Shown here piece by piece: positions 36,891 to 45,757 of a stretch of 64,000 nt of DNA. Origin of the DNA: Caldimonas tepidiphila (GTDB lineage Bacteria > Pseudomonadota > Gammaproteobacteria > Burkholderiales > Burkholderiaceae_C); assembly GCF_003569765.1 (NCBI RefSeq), contig NZ_QXMG01000025.1, positions 18,182 through 82,181 on the forward strand. The letters are read 5' to 3'. Under the pieces are notes generated by a model. That model was not told the origin of the DNA, made no database searches, and saw only the letters and a program-made list of their open reading frames with translations. A program made the position numbers and the translations under genes. Each line of letters starts with the position of its first letter. Positions within the stretch are counted from its first letter, which is position 1.

Positions 36891-37272
36891 TTTTTTCTTG
36901 TGTGCATGGGTGCGCACGGCGGACCGGGCCGGCCGGTTCGGGGGTCGGCAGCGCTGCCCCTCGCTGCCCGCTCGGGGTGTCGGGCGCTGGACGCGCCCGA
37001 CCGGTTCGCCCCGAAGGGGCTTCCGGCCCTGCGGGGCTCCGCGGCCCGGGGCGACCGGGTGAAACTCGGCCCCGGGTACAGGGCCTCAGACAACACCCGG
37101 TCGTCGCGGCTGCGCCGCGATGCCCCCGCGCCGCTGCACTCCTCGGCAGCGCAAACTCCCCCGCCCCGGCCAGCCCGGCCCGCCTGAAGCAGCGCCTCGG
37201 CGTGCGAAGAGCGAGAGGCGGTTTCGACCCTGAATTCGCTCTTGGATGGACGGCCGCCCCCGGCCAATGCCT
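36891..37272. other. Convergent intergenic region with GC-rich hairpins
   Basis: This 382-nt space separates the ends of hsaF (plus) and the crotonase gene (minus). A run of six T (36891-36896) follows the hsaF stop without a clear stem before it. A perfect small hairpin GCCCC-GAA-GGGGC is at 37008-37020, among other GC-rich inverted repeats. It probably ends transcription from both sides. No gene seen. Confidence 0.5.
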
Positions 37273-38037
37273 TCAGCGGAAGCGCGAGAAGTCCGGCGCG
37301 CGCTTGTCGAAGAAGGCCTGCAGCGCCTCGCCCGCCTCGGCGCTGCGCAGGCGCCGCACGAAGCCCTCGACCTCGGCCGCGAGCGCGTCCTGCACGGCCT
37401 GCGCCTGGCCGCGGCGCAGCAGCTGCTTGGTCTCGCGCACCGCCGCAGCCGGCAGCGCGTTGAAGCGCCCGGCCACGCGCCGCGCGTGCGCCAGCACCTC
37501 GCCGGCCGGCAGGAGGTCGTTGACGAGGCCCATCTCCAGCGCGTCCGCGGCGCCGAAGGGCTCGCCGAGCAGCAGCTTCTCTGCCGCCCGCACATGTCCC
37601 GCGCGCAGCGGCAGCAGCAGGCTGGACGCGAACTCCGGCACGAGCCCGAGCCGGGTGAAGGGCAGCCCGAAGCGCGCCTCGTCGCTGGCATAGGCCAGGT
37701 CGCAGTGCAGCAGCATCGTCGTGCCGATGCCGATCGCCGTGCCCGTCACCGCCGCGACCACCGGCTTGCCGCATTGGATGAGCGCCTGCATGCAGCGGAA
37801 GACCGGCGCATCCGGTCCGTCCGGCGGGCTCTGCAAGAAGTCCTCCAGGTCGTTGCCGGCGGTGAACACCCCGGGCTGGCCGGTGATCAGCACTGCGCGC
37901 ACTGCCACGTCGGCATCGGCGCGCTGCAGTGCGTCGGTCATCGCCTCGTACATCGCCATCGTCAGCGCGTTCTTCTTGCCGGGCCGGGCGATCTCGATGG
38001 TCTGCACGCCGTCGAGCACGGCGGTCTGGATGTCCAT
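37273..38037 (-). CDS. Enoyl-CoA hydratase/isomerase family protein
   Basis: Crotonase-fold protein of 254 residues. FTAGNDLEDFL and GTAIGIGTTMLLHCDLAYA mark the CoA site, but neither of the two hydratase glutamates is at its usual place; instead there is FGLPFTRLGLVPEFASS, the arrangement of PaaG-type and isomerase-type members. It is therefore more likely an isomerase or a hydrolase-like crotonase than a plain hydratase. Last gene of the unit starting at 40328. Confidence 0.85.
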   Translation of the reverse strand: MDIQTAVLDGVQTIEIARPGKKNALTMAMYEAMTDALQRADADVAVRAVLITGQPGVFTAGNDLEDFLQSPPDGPDAPVFRCMQALIQCGKPVVAAVTGTAIGIGTTMLLHCDLAYASDEARFGLPFTRLGLVPEFASSLLLPLRAGHVRAAEKLLLGEPFGAADALEMGLVNDLLPAGEVLAHARRVAGRFNALPAAAVRETKQLLRRGQAQAVQDALAAEVEGFVRRLRSAEAGEALQAFFDKRAPDFSRFR

Positions 38038-38166
38038 GGTGTCTCTTTCAAACGGGAAAAGGGGGCGGTCTCACCGGTGCGGTGGGATCCGCCCCCTGCC
38101 GCCCGGCCAGGAGCACGAGGCGTGTGTCGCCGCCCGCTCGCGCAGCCGGCGCCGCCTCCATGCGGC

Positions 38167-39111
38167 TCACATGTACAGCACGACCAGGTCGTTGATGACC
38201 GAGGGCCGGTCCTGCCCGACCACGTGGACGTTGATCTCCATCGTGATCTGCACTCCGCTCTTGACCTGCTGCACGTCCTTGACGCGACTGCGCGCGCGGA
38301 TGCGGCAGCCCGAGGGCACCGGCGTCCGGAAGCGCAGCCGGTCGGAGCCGTAGTTCACCATGTTGGTGAAACCGGTGACCTCCCAGTCCAGCGGCAGCTG
38401 CAGCCGGCTGACGAGCACCTGCACCAGCGAGCCGTGGGCGATGGTGGTACCGAAGGGGCTCTCTGCCCGGGCCCGGACGGGGTCGGTATGGATCCAGTAG
38501 TCGTCCCCCGAGAGCGCGGCGAAACGGTCGATCAGCTCCTGCGTGACCTCGACCTCGTTGGACCAGCCGCCGAACTGCTCAGACACGAGTGAGCGCAGGC
38601 CCGCAAGGTCCTTGACGTCGATGCGCCGGCGCGGTGCGGCAGGCTGCGCCGGCTCCTGCGCGAGCGCCTCGGGCTGCCGTTGCCCGTCGATCACGGAGGG
38701 CTGCAGCGATTCCTCCGGCGTGTAGCGCAGCAGCGTGACACGGCCCGGCCGCTCATCGAAGACCGGTCGCACCCGCATGCCCACCCGCACTGACTCCGGC
38801 GCCACGCCCACCAGCGTGGTGTTGAGGTGCGGGCCCTCGTCGAGCTCGACCACCGCCAGCAGCTGCGGCAGCTCGTCGCTGAACTCCGGCAGCGTCGGCA
38901 CGCGCGCCACCGTGTAGGTGTAGATCCGGCCGAGGCCGGAAACGCTCTTCCAGCCGAGCCGGCGCGAGCCGCAGGATGGGCAGTGCGAACGCGGGAAGAA
39001 GATCCAGTGGTTGCAGTCACCGCATTGCTGCAGCCGCATCTGGTGCTCGCGCAGGCCGTCCCAGAAGGGCTGGGACAGCGGGGTCGGCCGGGGCAGGGGC
39101 TTGTTCCACAT
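38167..39111 (-). CDS. DUF35 (Zn ribbon/OB fold)-MaoC hydratase fusion
   Basis: Product of 314 residues. N-terminal DUF35: Zn-ribbon Cys30, Cys33, Cys44, Cys47, then an OB-fold to about residue 130. After a Pro/Ala-rich linker (about 140-160), a MaoC/hot-dog hydratase domain follows with the full hydratase-2 signature LSGDDYWIHTDP, Asp203 and His208. In mycobacterial ChsH2 the order is reversed (MaoC first). Here one chain may both hydrate an enoyl-CoA and dock the Ltp2-like aldolase encoded immediately upstream (2-nt gap). Confidence 0.88.
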   Translation of the reverse strand: MWNKPLPRPTPLSQPFWDGLREHQMRLQQCGDCNHWIFFPRSHCPSCGSRRLGWKSVSGLGRIYTYTVARVPTLPEFSDELPQLLAVVELDEGPHLNTTLVGVAPESVRVGMRVRPVFDERPGRVTLLRYTPEESLQPSVIDGQRQPEALAQEPAQPAAPRRRIDVKDLAGLRSLVSEQFGGWSNEVEVTQELIDRFAALSGDDYWIHTDPVRARAESPFGTTIAHGSLVQVLVSRLQLPLDWEVTGFTNMVNYGSDRLRFRTPVPSGCRIRARSRVKDVQQVKSGVQITMEINVHVVGQDRPSVINDLVVLYM

Positions 39112-39113
39112 GC

Positions 39114-40328
39114 TCAGGCTCCCTGCAGGATCAGCGCGCCCTGCTCGCTCATCACGCCGCCGGTGCCCGACACGTAGGCCAGCTCACGGCGCGCCAGCTG
39201 ACGCTCGCCGGCCCGCCCCTGGATCTGGTGCAGGGCCTCGATCACCTGACTCATGCCACCGGCGCTGCCGGCCTGGCCGAAACTGAGTTGGCCGCCATGG
39301 GTGTTCATCGGGAAGTCCCCCTTGAAGCTCAAGTCGTGTTCTCGCAGGAAGCGCTGGCCCTGCCCTTTCTCGCAGAAGCCCGCGTCCTCTAGCGTCAGCA
39401 GCACGGTGATGGTGTAGCAGTCGTAGATCTGCGCCATGTGCATGTCGGAGGGCCGCAGGCCGGCCATCGCGAAGGCCCTGCGCGAGGCCGGACCAATGGG
39501 GGTCGACAGCATGTCCGACGCATAGGTCGGCGACTTGGACTGCACGTGCTCGCCGCATCCGATCACGCGCGCCCCGCGGTGAGCGCAGCGCCGCGCGATG
39601 TCCTCGCGCGTCACCACCACGGCGGCGCCGCCGGCCACCGGCATCACGATCTCCAGCATGCGCAGCGGCTCGGCCACCATGCGCGAGGCGAACACGTCCT
39701 GCACCGTGATTGGCTGGCCGTGGAACAGCGCCTGCGGGTTGTGGCAGGCGTTGAAGCGCTGGGCCACCGCAATGCGCGCCAGCGCCTCGGCGTCCCAGCC
39801 GTGCAGCGCCGCGTAGCGCTGCGCGATCATTGCATAGCCGGTGTTCTGTGCCATGTGCCCGTAGGGCAGGTCCATCTCGGCCTCGGGCGCGCCGTAGCGG
39901 GTGCTGTGTCCGCCGTAGCGGGCGGCCTTCATCACCTCGGCGGCGTGGTCGTCGTCCGGCGCCGTAGGCGCCAGGCGTGCCGGGATCACGCACAGCACCG
40001 TGCTGCACATCCCCAACTCGATGGCGGCCGCGGCGCGCCATACCATGCCTACCGCGCTGGCACCGCCGAGGTCCACCACCTCGGCGAAGTCCAGTCGCAC
40101 GCCAAGGTACTCGCCCGCCATCGCCGGCACGAACATCCCGGCCTCGTGGAACTGCGGCCCCGTGAGCACGAGGCCGTCCACGTCCCCGAGCGTCAGGCCC
40201 GCATCGGCCAGGGCCTGCGTGCCGAGGTCCGCCACCTGTTCCAGATGGAACATGCGCGGCGCGCTGGCGTATTTCTCCGGCTTGTACTGCGCGGCGCCGA
40301 CGAGCGCCGCCTTTCCTGTGAGTCCCAT
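39114..40328 (-). CDS. Ltp2-like thiolase-fold aldolase
   Basis: Thiolase-superfamily protein of 404 residues without the classical thiolase cysteine motif. Steroid Ltp-type proteins of this kind are retro-aldolases that, with a DUF35 partner, cut the hydroxylated side-chain CoA ester. Segments GLVLTGPQFHEAGMF, AQIYDCYTITVLLTLEDAG and MNTHGGQLSFGQ are typical; the Tyr of IYD is a candidate catalytic residue. ATG 40328 is taken as start. First gene of its operon, 74 nt from dyad site 5. A second such aldolase is at 57403. Confidence 0.87.
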   Translation of the reverse strand: MGLTGKAALVGAAQYKPEKYASAPRMFHLEQVADLGTQALADAGLTLGDVDGLVLTGPQFHEAGMFVPAMAGEYLGVRLDFAEVVDLGGASAVGMVWRAAAAIELGMCSTVLCVIPARLAPTAPDDDHAAEVMKAARYGGHSTRYGAPEAEMDLPYGHMAQNTGYAMIAQRYAALHGWDAEALARIAVAQRFNACHNPQALFHGQPITVQDVFASRMVAEPLRMLEIVMPVAGGAAVVVTREDIARRCAHRGARVIGCGEHVQSKSPTYASDMLSTPIGPASRRAFAMAGLRPSDMHMAQIYDCYTITVLLTLEDAGFCEKGQGQRFLREHDLSFKGDFPMNTHGGQLSFGQAGSAGGMSQVIEALHQIQGRAGERQLARRELAYVSGTGGVMSEQGALILQGA

Positions 40329-40402
40329 GCTGTACCCCGTTGGTCGTCGGCCCGCCGGGCCGCTGCACTGGCAACGATTCTGACCCTCGCAGGCGGTGAC
40401 CC

Positions 40403-40420
40403 CATCGTCCGTCAGGACTA
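40403..40420 (-). promoter_or_regulatory. Steroid-regulon dyad element, site 5 (aldolase operon)
   Basis: Read toward the aldolase gene: TAGTCC-TGAC-GGACGATG, perfect consensus. The -10-like hexamer CAGAAT (40377-40382) follows after exactly 20 nt, as at site 1. Distance to ATG 74 nt. Confidence 0.78.
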
Positions 40421-40439
40421 GGTCTGTCGCGGGCCGCCC

Positions 40440-40457
40440 TACTCTTTTCGGACGATG
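40440..40457 (+). promoter_or_regulatory. Steroid-regulon dyad element, site 6 (YCF48/MMPL operon)
   Basis: Read toward the YCF48-like gene: TACTCT-TTTC-GGACGATG. The right half is perfect and the left matches four of six. AAGAAT follows after 19 nt. Distance to the GTG start is 67 nt, the same as for other sites. Confidence 0.6.
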
Positions 40458-40524
40458 CCCGGACACGCCAGCAGCGAAGAATGCGACGCACCCGTCCCTC
40501 ACACAGACAACCAGGAGACACACC

Positions 40525-41535
40525 GTGCGAATCGCTGTTGGCATCGCCGTGGCCACCCTCATGGCCGCTGCCGCGTTCCATGCCTTCTCCCCGCGCCCGA
40601 CCCCGCCCCTGGAGGCCACCGCCCTCCCGATCGAGCACATGCATTTCAACGCCCTGGTTCGCTCCAGTGTCGGCCTGGTAGCCGGCGGCGAGCTCGGAGC
40701 CCTGGTCTATTCGCGCGACCAGGGCCGCAGCTGGCAGCGAGCGCAGGTGTCTGCCAATCGCCAGGCGCTGATCACCCAGGTCCGCTTCGATGAAAGCGGC
40801 CGGCTCGGGCTGGCGGTCGGACACGAAGGCTGGATCCTGCGCAGCGACGACGGTGGACAGACCTGGACCGAGCTGCACTTCGACCAGGCCAACGGCGAGC
40901 CGCTGATGAGCATCGCCACGCTGCCCTCGGGCCGCTGGCTCGCGGTGGGAGCCTTCGGGCGCATGCTGGGCTCCAGCGACCAGGGGCGCAACTGGCAGCG
41001 CATCGAGGTGGAGGGCGTGCAGGACCAGCACCTCAACCGCATCGTGGGCTCGGAGGACGGCAAGCGCTGGCTCGTCGTCGGCGAGCGCGGCCTGATGCTG
41101 ATCTCGGAGGACCAGGGCGCGTCCTGGCGATTGCTGCCGCCCTTCTACAACGGCTCCTTCTACAACGCCGCCGCTCTCCCGGACGGCAACTGGCTGGTCT
41201 ATGGCATGCGCGGCAACGCCTTCCGCAGCAGCGGGGGCGGAGAGACTTGGCACAAGGCCGAGCTCCCAGCGCCCGCCTCCTTCTTCGACCATGCGCAGGG
41301 CAGCGACGGACAGCTGATCCTGGTCGGGCAAGGCGGACTGATCGCCCTCAGCAGCGACGGCGGGCGCCGCTTCAGCCTGCAGCGTGCCGACTCGCGCGCC
41401 ACGCTCACCAGCATCGTGCCCGACACCGAGGACGGCGCCTGGCTGGCCAGCGATGCGGGCCTGATGCACCACGTCGCCCCCACGATGGCTGCACTCATCC
41501 GGAGCGACGAACCGGCCCAAGGAGGACTGCGATGA
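40525..41535 (+). CDS. YCF48-like beta-propeller protein, membrane-anchored or exported
   Basis: Product of 336 residues starting at GTG 40525, which has AGGAG nine nt upstream; the frame is open before it, but that region contains the promoter. The N-terminus is one hydrophobic segment (IAVGIAVATLMAAAAF) serving as signal or anchor. At least five Asp-box/BNR-like repeats are visible (SRDQGRSW, SDDGGQTW, SSDQGRNW, SEDQGASW, SSGGGETW), as in YCF48/HCF136 propellers. It is translationally coupled to an RND transporter gene. In many proteobacteria such proteins accompany MMPL pumps; a periplasmic accessory role in lipid or steroid transport is inferred. Confidence 0.85.
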   Translation: MRIAVGIAVATLMAAAAFHAFSPRPTPPLEATALPIEHMHFNALVRSSVGLVAGGELGALVYSRDQGRSWQRAQVSANRQALITQVRFDESGRLGLAVGHEGWILRSDDGGQTWTELHFDQANGEPLMSIATLPSGRWLAVGAFGRMLGSSDQGRNWQRIEVEGVQDQHLNRIVGSEDGKRWLVVGERGLMLISEDQGASWRLLPPFYNGSFYNAAALPDGNWLVYGMRGNAFRSSGGGETWHKAELPAPASFFDHAQGSDGQLILVGQGGLIALSSDGGRRFSLQRADSRATLTSIVPDTEDGAWLASDAGLMHHVAPTMAALIRSDEPAQGGLR

Positions 41536-43907
41536 ACCGGACCCACTTCTCCCGCCGTCTTGACGGCACGATCGAGCGCATTGCTCGCACGCTGATCGAC
41601 TGGCGCCGCGGCATCGCATTCGTCACCGCCGTGCTCACGCTGCTGCTTGGCAGCTCCGCACTGCGCACGCATCTGGACGCCGGGTTCAACAAGCTGATCC
41701 CGCTGCGCCACGACTACATGGCGGCCTTCCTGGAGCATTCCGCCACGTTCTCGGGGGCGAACCGGGTGATGGTCAGCGTGCGCTGGAAGGGCGAAGGCGA
41801 CATCTACAACGAGCCCTTCCTCAAGGTGCTGCGCGGCGTGACCGACGAGGTGTTCTTCACGCCGGGCGTCAACCGGGCCCAGGTCTATTCGCTGTTCACG
41901 CCCAACGTCAAGTACATCGAGATCACCGAGGACGGCTTCGTCGGCGAGGTCGTCATCCCCTCGCGCTTCACGCCGAATGCCGAAGGCCTGGCGCAGGTGC
42001 GCTCCAACGTCGCCAAGTCGGGGCAGATCGGCAGCCTGGTGTCCACGGACCTGAAGTCCGCGATGGTGCGCGCCGACCTGCTGGAGATCGACCCGCAGAC
42101 GGGCCAGCGCCTGGACTACGGCCAGGTGGCGCAGAAGCTGGAGGCGATCCGCGGCCAGTTCGAGAGCGAGCACATCGAGATCAGCATCGTGGGCTTCGCC
42201 AAGGTGCTGGGCGACGTGATGGAGGGCCTGTTCAACGTCGTCACCTTCTTCGGCATCGCCTTCGGCGTGACAGCGCTGCTGCTGTGGGCCTACTCGCGCT
42301 CGGTCAAGCTCACGGTGCTGGCGCTGTTCGTGGCGCTGCTACCGGTGGTGTGGCTGCTGGGGCTGCTGCCGCTGATCGGCTACGGGATCGACCCGATGTC
42401 GATCCTCGTGCCCTTCTTGATCTTCTCGATCGGCGTCTCGCATGCGGTGCAGATGTCCAATGCATGGAAGCAGGACGTGACAGCTGGCCAGTCGGCCGCG
42501 GAGGCGGCGCAGAGCGCCTTCCGCAAGCTGGCGGTTCCCGGCACGCTGGCGCTGCTGACCAACGCGCTGGGTTTCATGGTGATCATGCTGATCGACATCC
42601 CGATCGTGCACGAGCTTGGCGTCACCGCCTGCCTGGGCGTGCTGCTGATGATCGTCACCAACAAGGTCATGCTCCCGGTCATCCTGTCCTACCTGCAGCT
42701 CAAACCGACAGCGACTGCCTCTGCCGCACCGCGCCGCCACGGCCTGTGGTGGGCAGTCTCGGGCTTGGCCGAGCCCAAGCCCGCGCTGCTGAGCCTGCTG
42801 GCCGCGCTGCTACTGCTGGCCGCCGGCACGCTGGTGTCGCGCCAGCTGCAGACGGGCGACGTCGGCAGCGGCGCTCCGGAGCTGCGTGCCGAGTCCCGCT
42901 ACAACCGCGACAACGACCGCATCCTGTCGCACTACTCCATCGGCATGGACGTGCTCTCGGTATATGCCGAGGCGCAGGGGCTGGACGAGGCCTGCCTGAA
43001 CTGGGAGGTGATGAACGCCGTCGAGCGCTTCGACCTGTACATGCGCGGCGTGGACGGCGTGCGATCCGTCAACACGGTGGCGGCCCTTGCCAAGCGTGGG
43101 GCCGCGGGTAGCAACGAAGGCAATCCCCGCTGGGCCGCGCTGCAGCGCACGGAAGCAGCCTTGCGCACCGGCTACCGAGCCGCCCACCCGGAGCTCGGCC
43201 TCAACACCGAGGGCTGCAAGACCATCCACCTGCAGGTCTTCCTGAAGGACCACGACGGCGCGACGCTCAAGCACGTGGTGACGGAGGTGCGCAAGTTCAT
43301 TGCGGCCGACCGCACGCCACATCTGAGTTTCCGGCTGGCCGGAGGCAACGCCGGCGTGGCCGCTGCCACCAACGACGCGGTCGATCGGGCCGAGGTGCAG
43401 ATGCTGTCGGCCATCTTCGGTGCGATCGCGCTGCTGTGCTGGCTGACCTTCCGCAGCTGGCGGGCGGTGCTGTGCATCCTCGTGCCGTTGACCCTGGTGT
43501 CGATCCTGTGCAATGCGCTGATGGCCCTGCTGGGCATCGGCCTGAAGGTCGCGACGCTGCCGGTGATCGCGCTGGGCGTGGGTGTGGGCGTGGACTACGG
43601 CATCTACCTGTTCGAGCGCATGCAGCACGAGATCGAGGAGCGTGGGGCCTCCTTGCGCGAGGCCTTCTACGAGGCCATGCGCCAGCGCGGCACGGCCGCC
43701 GTGTTCACGGCCCTGACGATGTCCCTCGGCGTAGGGAGCTGGGCCTTCTCGGCGCTGAAGTTCCAGGCCGACATGGGAGTGCTGCTGGCCTTCATGTTCC
43801 TGGTCAATGCTCTGGGAGCGATATTCCTGCTTCCCGCGATGGCTTACTGGCTCGCCATACAACCCGCGGGCCCGTCCAAGACGGCCTACCGGCCTGCCCA
43901 AGCCTGA
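41532..43907 (+). CDS. RND-superfamily MMPL-type transporter
   Basis: Inner-membrane transporter of 791 residues. Two repeated halves, each with one N-terminal transmembrane helix (about 25-45 and 400-425), a periplasmic loop, then a five-helix bundle (about 225-390 and 620-780). Segments ISILVPFLIFSIGVSHAVQM-like PMSILVPFLIFSIGVSHAV and VIALGVGVGVDYGIYLFERM are the helix 4 motifs of the family. Start ATG 41532 overlaps the YCF48-gene stop. The regulon element upstream suggests steroid uptake, export of intermediates, or hopanoid-like lipid movement; direction cannot be told from sequence. Confidence 0.92.
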   Translation: MNRTHFSRRLDGTIERIARTLIDWRRGIAFVTAVLTLLLGSSALRTHLDAGFNKLIPLRHDYMAAFLEHSATFSGANRVMVSVRWKGEGDIYNEPFLKVLRGVTDEVFFTPGVNRAQVYSLFTPNVKYIEITEDGFVGEVVIPSRFTPNAEGLAQVRSNVAKSGQIGSLVSTDLKSAMVRADLLEIDPQTGQRLDYGQVAQKLEAIRGQFESEHIEISIVGFAKVLGDVMEGLFNVVTFFGIAFGVTALLLWAYSRSVKLTVLALFVALLPVVWLLGLLPLIGYGIDPMSILVPFLIFSIGVSHAVQMSNAWKQDVTAGQSAAEAAQSAFRKLAVPGTLALLTNALGFMVIMLIDIPIVHELGVTACLGVLLMIVTNKVMLPVILSYLQLKPTATASAAPRRHGLWWAVSGLAEPKPALLSLLAALLLLAAGTLVSRQLQTGDVGSGAPELRAESRYNRDNDRILSHYSIGMDVLSVYAEAQGLDEACLNWEVMNAVERFDLYMRGVDGVRSVNTVAALAKRGAAGSNEGNPRWAALQRTEAALRTGYRAAHPELGLNTEGCKTIHLQVFLKDHDGATLKHVVTEVRKFIAADRTPHLSFRLAGGNAGVAAATNDAVDRAEVQMLSAIFGAIALLCWLTFRSWRAVLCILVPLTLVSILCNALMALLGIGLKVATLPVIALGVGVGVDYGIYLFERMQHEIEERGASLREAFYEAMRQRGTAAVFTALTMSLGVGSWAFSALKFQADMGVLLAFMFLVNALGAIFLLPAMAYWLAIQPAGPSKTAYRPAQA

Positions 43908-44022
43908 ATAACTCGGATCAAGAAGTCTCTGCCGCCGCCAAGCAGGGCGCCCTGGCTTCCGGCCCGGGCGCCTGACTGCTGGACGCTTGTCGCGCAACCG
44001 GGACTGAGAGGGAAACCACACC

Positions 44023-44115
44023 ATGAACCACGAAATCTGGATTCTGAGCGCCAGGCGTACCGACATTGGCGGCTTTGGCGGCCAGGGCATTGCAACGCTC
44101 CTCGAGCGAGCCTGA
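44023..44115 (+). pseudogene. Thiolase N-terminal relic
   Basis: A 30-codon frame with a ribosome site (GAGAGGGAAA) encodes MNHEIWILSARRTDIGGFGG and ten more residues, then stops. ILSARRTxIGGFGG is the standard N-terminus of acetyl-CoA acetyltransferases. The remaining about 360 codons are absent, and a carbonic anhydrase gene starts 10 nt later. This looks like the stub of a thiolase gene deleted downstream. Confidence 0.7.
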
Positions 44116-44125
44116 GGCAGGCGTC

Positions 44126-44785
44126 ATGACGCAGATTCAGGACCTTTTCGGGCGCAACCGCCGCTGGGCCGACGAGACCGAGAGCCGGCGTCCCGGCTTC
44201 TTCTCGAGGCTGCTGGAGCAGCAGGCCCCGCAGTATCTGTGGATCGGCTGCGCCGACAGCCGCGTGCCGGCCAACGAACTCGTCGGCCTGCTGCCGGGCG
44301 AACTGTTCGTGCATCGCAACGTCGGCAACGTCGTGGTGCACTCGGACCTCAACTGCCTGTCGGTGATGCAGTTTGCGATCGACAAGCTGCAGGTCCGGCA
44401 TATTCTCGTGGTCGGCCACTCCAATTGCAGCGGTGTGCGCGCCGCCCTGGAGGACATGCGCCTTGGCCTGGCCGACAACTGGCTGCGCCACGTTCAGGAC
44501 GTGCGCAATCAGCACCAGGCTTGGCTCGACACCCTGCCCGCATGGCAGCGTGCAGATGCACTGTGCGAACTCAACGTACTCGAGCAGGTGCGCAATGTCT
44601 GCCAGACCACCGTCGTGCGCGACGCCTGGCAGCGAGGCCAGACCGTGCAGGTGCACGGTTGGGTCTACGGCTTGCATGACGGGTTGCTCAAGGACCTGGG
44701 CATGACGGTCGAGGGCGTGGAGGCAGTCGCGCCCGCATTCGAGGAGGCGCTGCAAGCCGTCAAGCGGCGCTATGCCGGGACCTGA
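44126..44785 (+). CDS. Beta-class carbonic anhydrase
   Basis: Zinc enzyme of 219 residues interconverting CO2 and bicarbonate. Ligands Cys42 (GCADSRV), His98 and Cys101 (GHSNCSGV), with the Asp44-Arg46 dyad, are all present; many members read GHxxCGG, here GHSNCSG. Start ATG 44126. Bicarbonate supply to propionyl-CoA or acetyl-CoA carboxylases would fit a pathway producing propionyl-CoA, but the location may also be accidental because the gene has replaced a thiolase body. Confidence 0.92.
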   Translation: MTQIQDLFGRNRRWADETESRRPGFFSRLLEQQAPQYLWIGCADSRVPANELVGLLPGELFVHRNVGNVVVHSDLNCLSVMQFAIDKLQVRHILVVGHSNCSGVRAALEDMRLGLADNWLRHVQDVRNQHQAWLDTLPAWQRADALCELNVLEQVRNVCQTTVVRDAWQRGQTVQVHGWVYGLHDGLLKDLGMTVEGVEAVAPAFEEALQAVKRRYAGT

Positions 44786-44941
44786 TGCGCCCCGGCGACT
44801 GCTGACAGCCCGACATGCCGGGCGTCTTCGCAAGCACCGGTCAGGCCGACAGACATGATCGGCCTACGAAGGAAGGAGAGCCTCCGGGAATCTAACCGCT
44901 GGAGAGGAACCTCCTACCGAATCCACGCCTGCCTCCCGCTC

Positions 44942-45574
44942 ATGCCCCGCCGCACCAAGGACGCCGCCCAGCAGACCCGCCAGCAGATTCTCGACGCAGC
45001 CCGCCGCACCTTCTGCGAGCGCGGCGTGTCGGCCACGAGCCTGGCCCATATTGCGCAGGCCGCGGGCGTCACGCGTGGGGCGATTTACTGGCACTTCGAG
45101 AACAAGGAAACGCTTTTCCATGCAATGCGCGAGGAAGCGCTCCTACCTCACATCCACCACTTGGACAGCCTGCTGCTGGAAGACCAGCAGACGCCGCCAC
45201 TCGAGCGCCTGCATCGCTTCCTGAGGCAACTGATTGAGCATTGGACGCGCTGCGAGTCGCTGCGCGAGGCGCTGGAGATCGTGGTGTTCAAGTGCGAGTA
45301 CGTGGGTCCGATGTTGGGAGACATGGCCGGACACCTCTCTCACCATCGCAAGCTGGTCGCCACGCTGGAGCTGGTGCATCGCGAAGCGCAGCAGCGAGGC
45401 GATCTGCGCGGGGGACTGTCACCACATGCCGCAGCGCTGGAGACGGCCTCCTTCGTCGATGGTCTCGCCCGGCTGACGTTGCTGCAACTGCGCAATGACC
45501 GCCTGCTCGACGACCTGCACGAGATGATCGCGCTCCACGTGGGAAACCGGAGGCTGAGGCGTCGCGACCGCTAG
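44942..45574 (+). CDS. TetR-family regulator, AcrR/TtgR type
   Basis: Repressor of 210 residues from ATG 44942. The N-terminal DNA-binding domain (MPRRTKDAAQQTRQQILDAA, helix-turn-helix TSLAHIAQAAGVTRGAIYWH) closely follows the AcrR/TtgR pattern of RND-pump repressors; the C-terminal domain should bind a hydrophobic ligand. A drug-pump operon of the acrAB type is not visible here, so the nearby MMPL transporter, the carbonic anhydrase gene or its own promoter are possible targets. Confidence 0.9.
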   Translation: MPRRTKDAAQQTRQQILDAARRTFCERGVSATSLAHIAQAAGVTRGAIYWHFENKETLFHAMREEALLPHIHHLDSLLLEDQQTPPLERLHRFLRQLIEHWTRCESLREALEIVVFKCEYVGPMLGDMAGHLSHHRKLVATLELVHREAQQRGDLRGGLSPHAAALETASFVDGLARLTLLQLRNDRLLDDLHEMIALHVGNRRLRRRDR

Positions 45575-45708
45575 AACGGGGGCGACGTGCATGGTGGCGA
45601 TCAACCTTTGACGCTACGTGCTCGCTGAGGACGCCTTCGTCGACAACTTCGTCCACTACGCGGCCCTCGGCGCGCGGCCCCGACCGTGTGGACTGCCCTA
45701 GGGACAAT

Positions 45709-45745
45709 GCCCAGATAGCGCTCTTTCCATGAGCGCCATCTGGGC
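45709..45745. terminator. Bidirectional terminator-like hairpin
   Basis: Arms GCCCAGATAGCGCTC and GAGCGCCATCTGGGC pair over 15 positions with one mismatch around a 7-nt loop (TTTCCAT). It lies between the ends of the TetR gene (plus) and the DUF1302 gene (minus). There is no T-tract on either side, so intrinsic termination is uncertain, but the position is right. Confidence 0.6.
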
Positions 45746-45757
45746 TATCCTGAGGCG

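Noticed and set aside
36900..37270. GC-rich inverted repeats that could suggest a CRISPR array or repeat family
   Set aside because: The repeats are short, unequal and not regularly spaced. They fit terminator-like or random high-GC structure.
44786..44941. Possible regulon element upstream of the TetR gene
   Set aside because: No GGACGATG or TAGTCC half-site is present in this 156-nt space.
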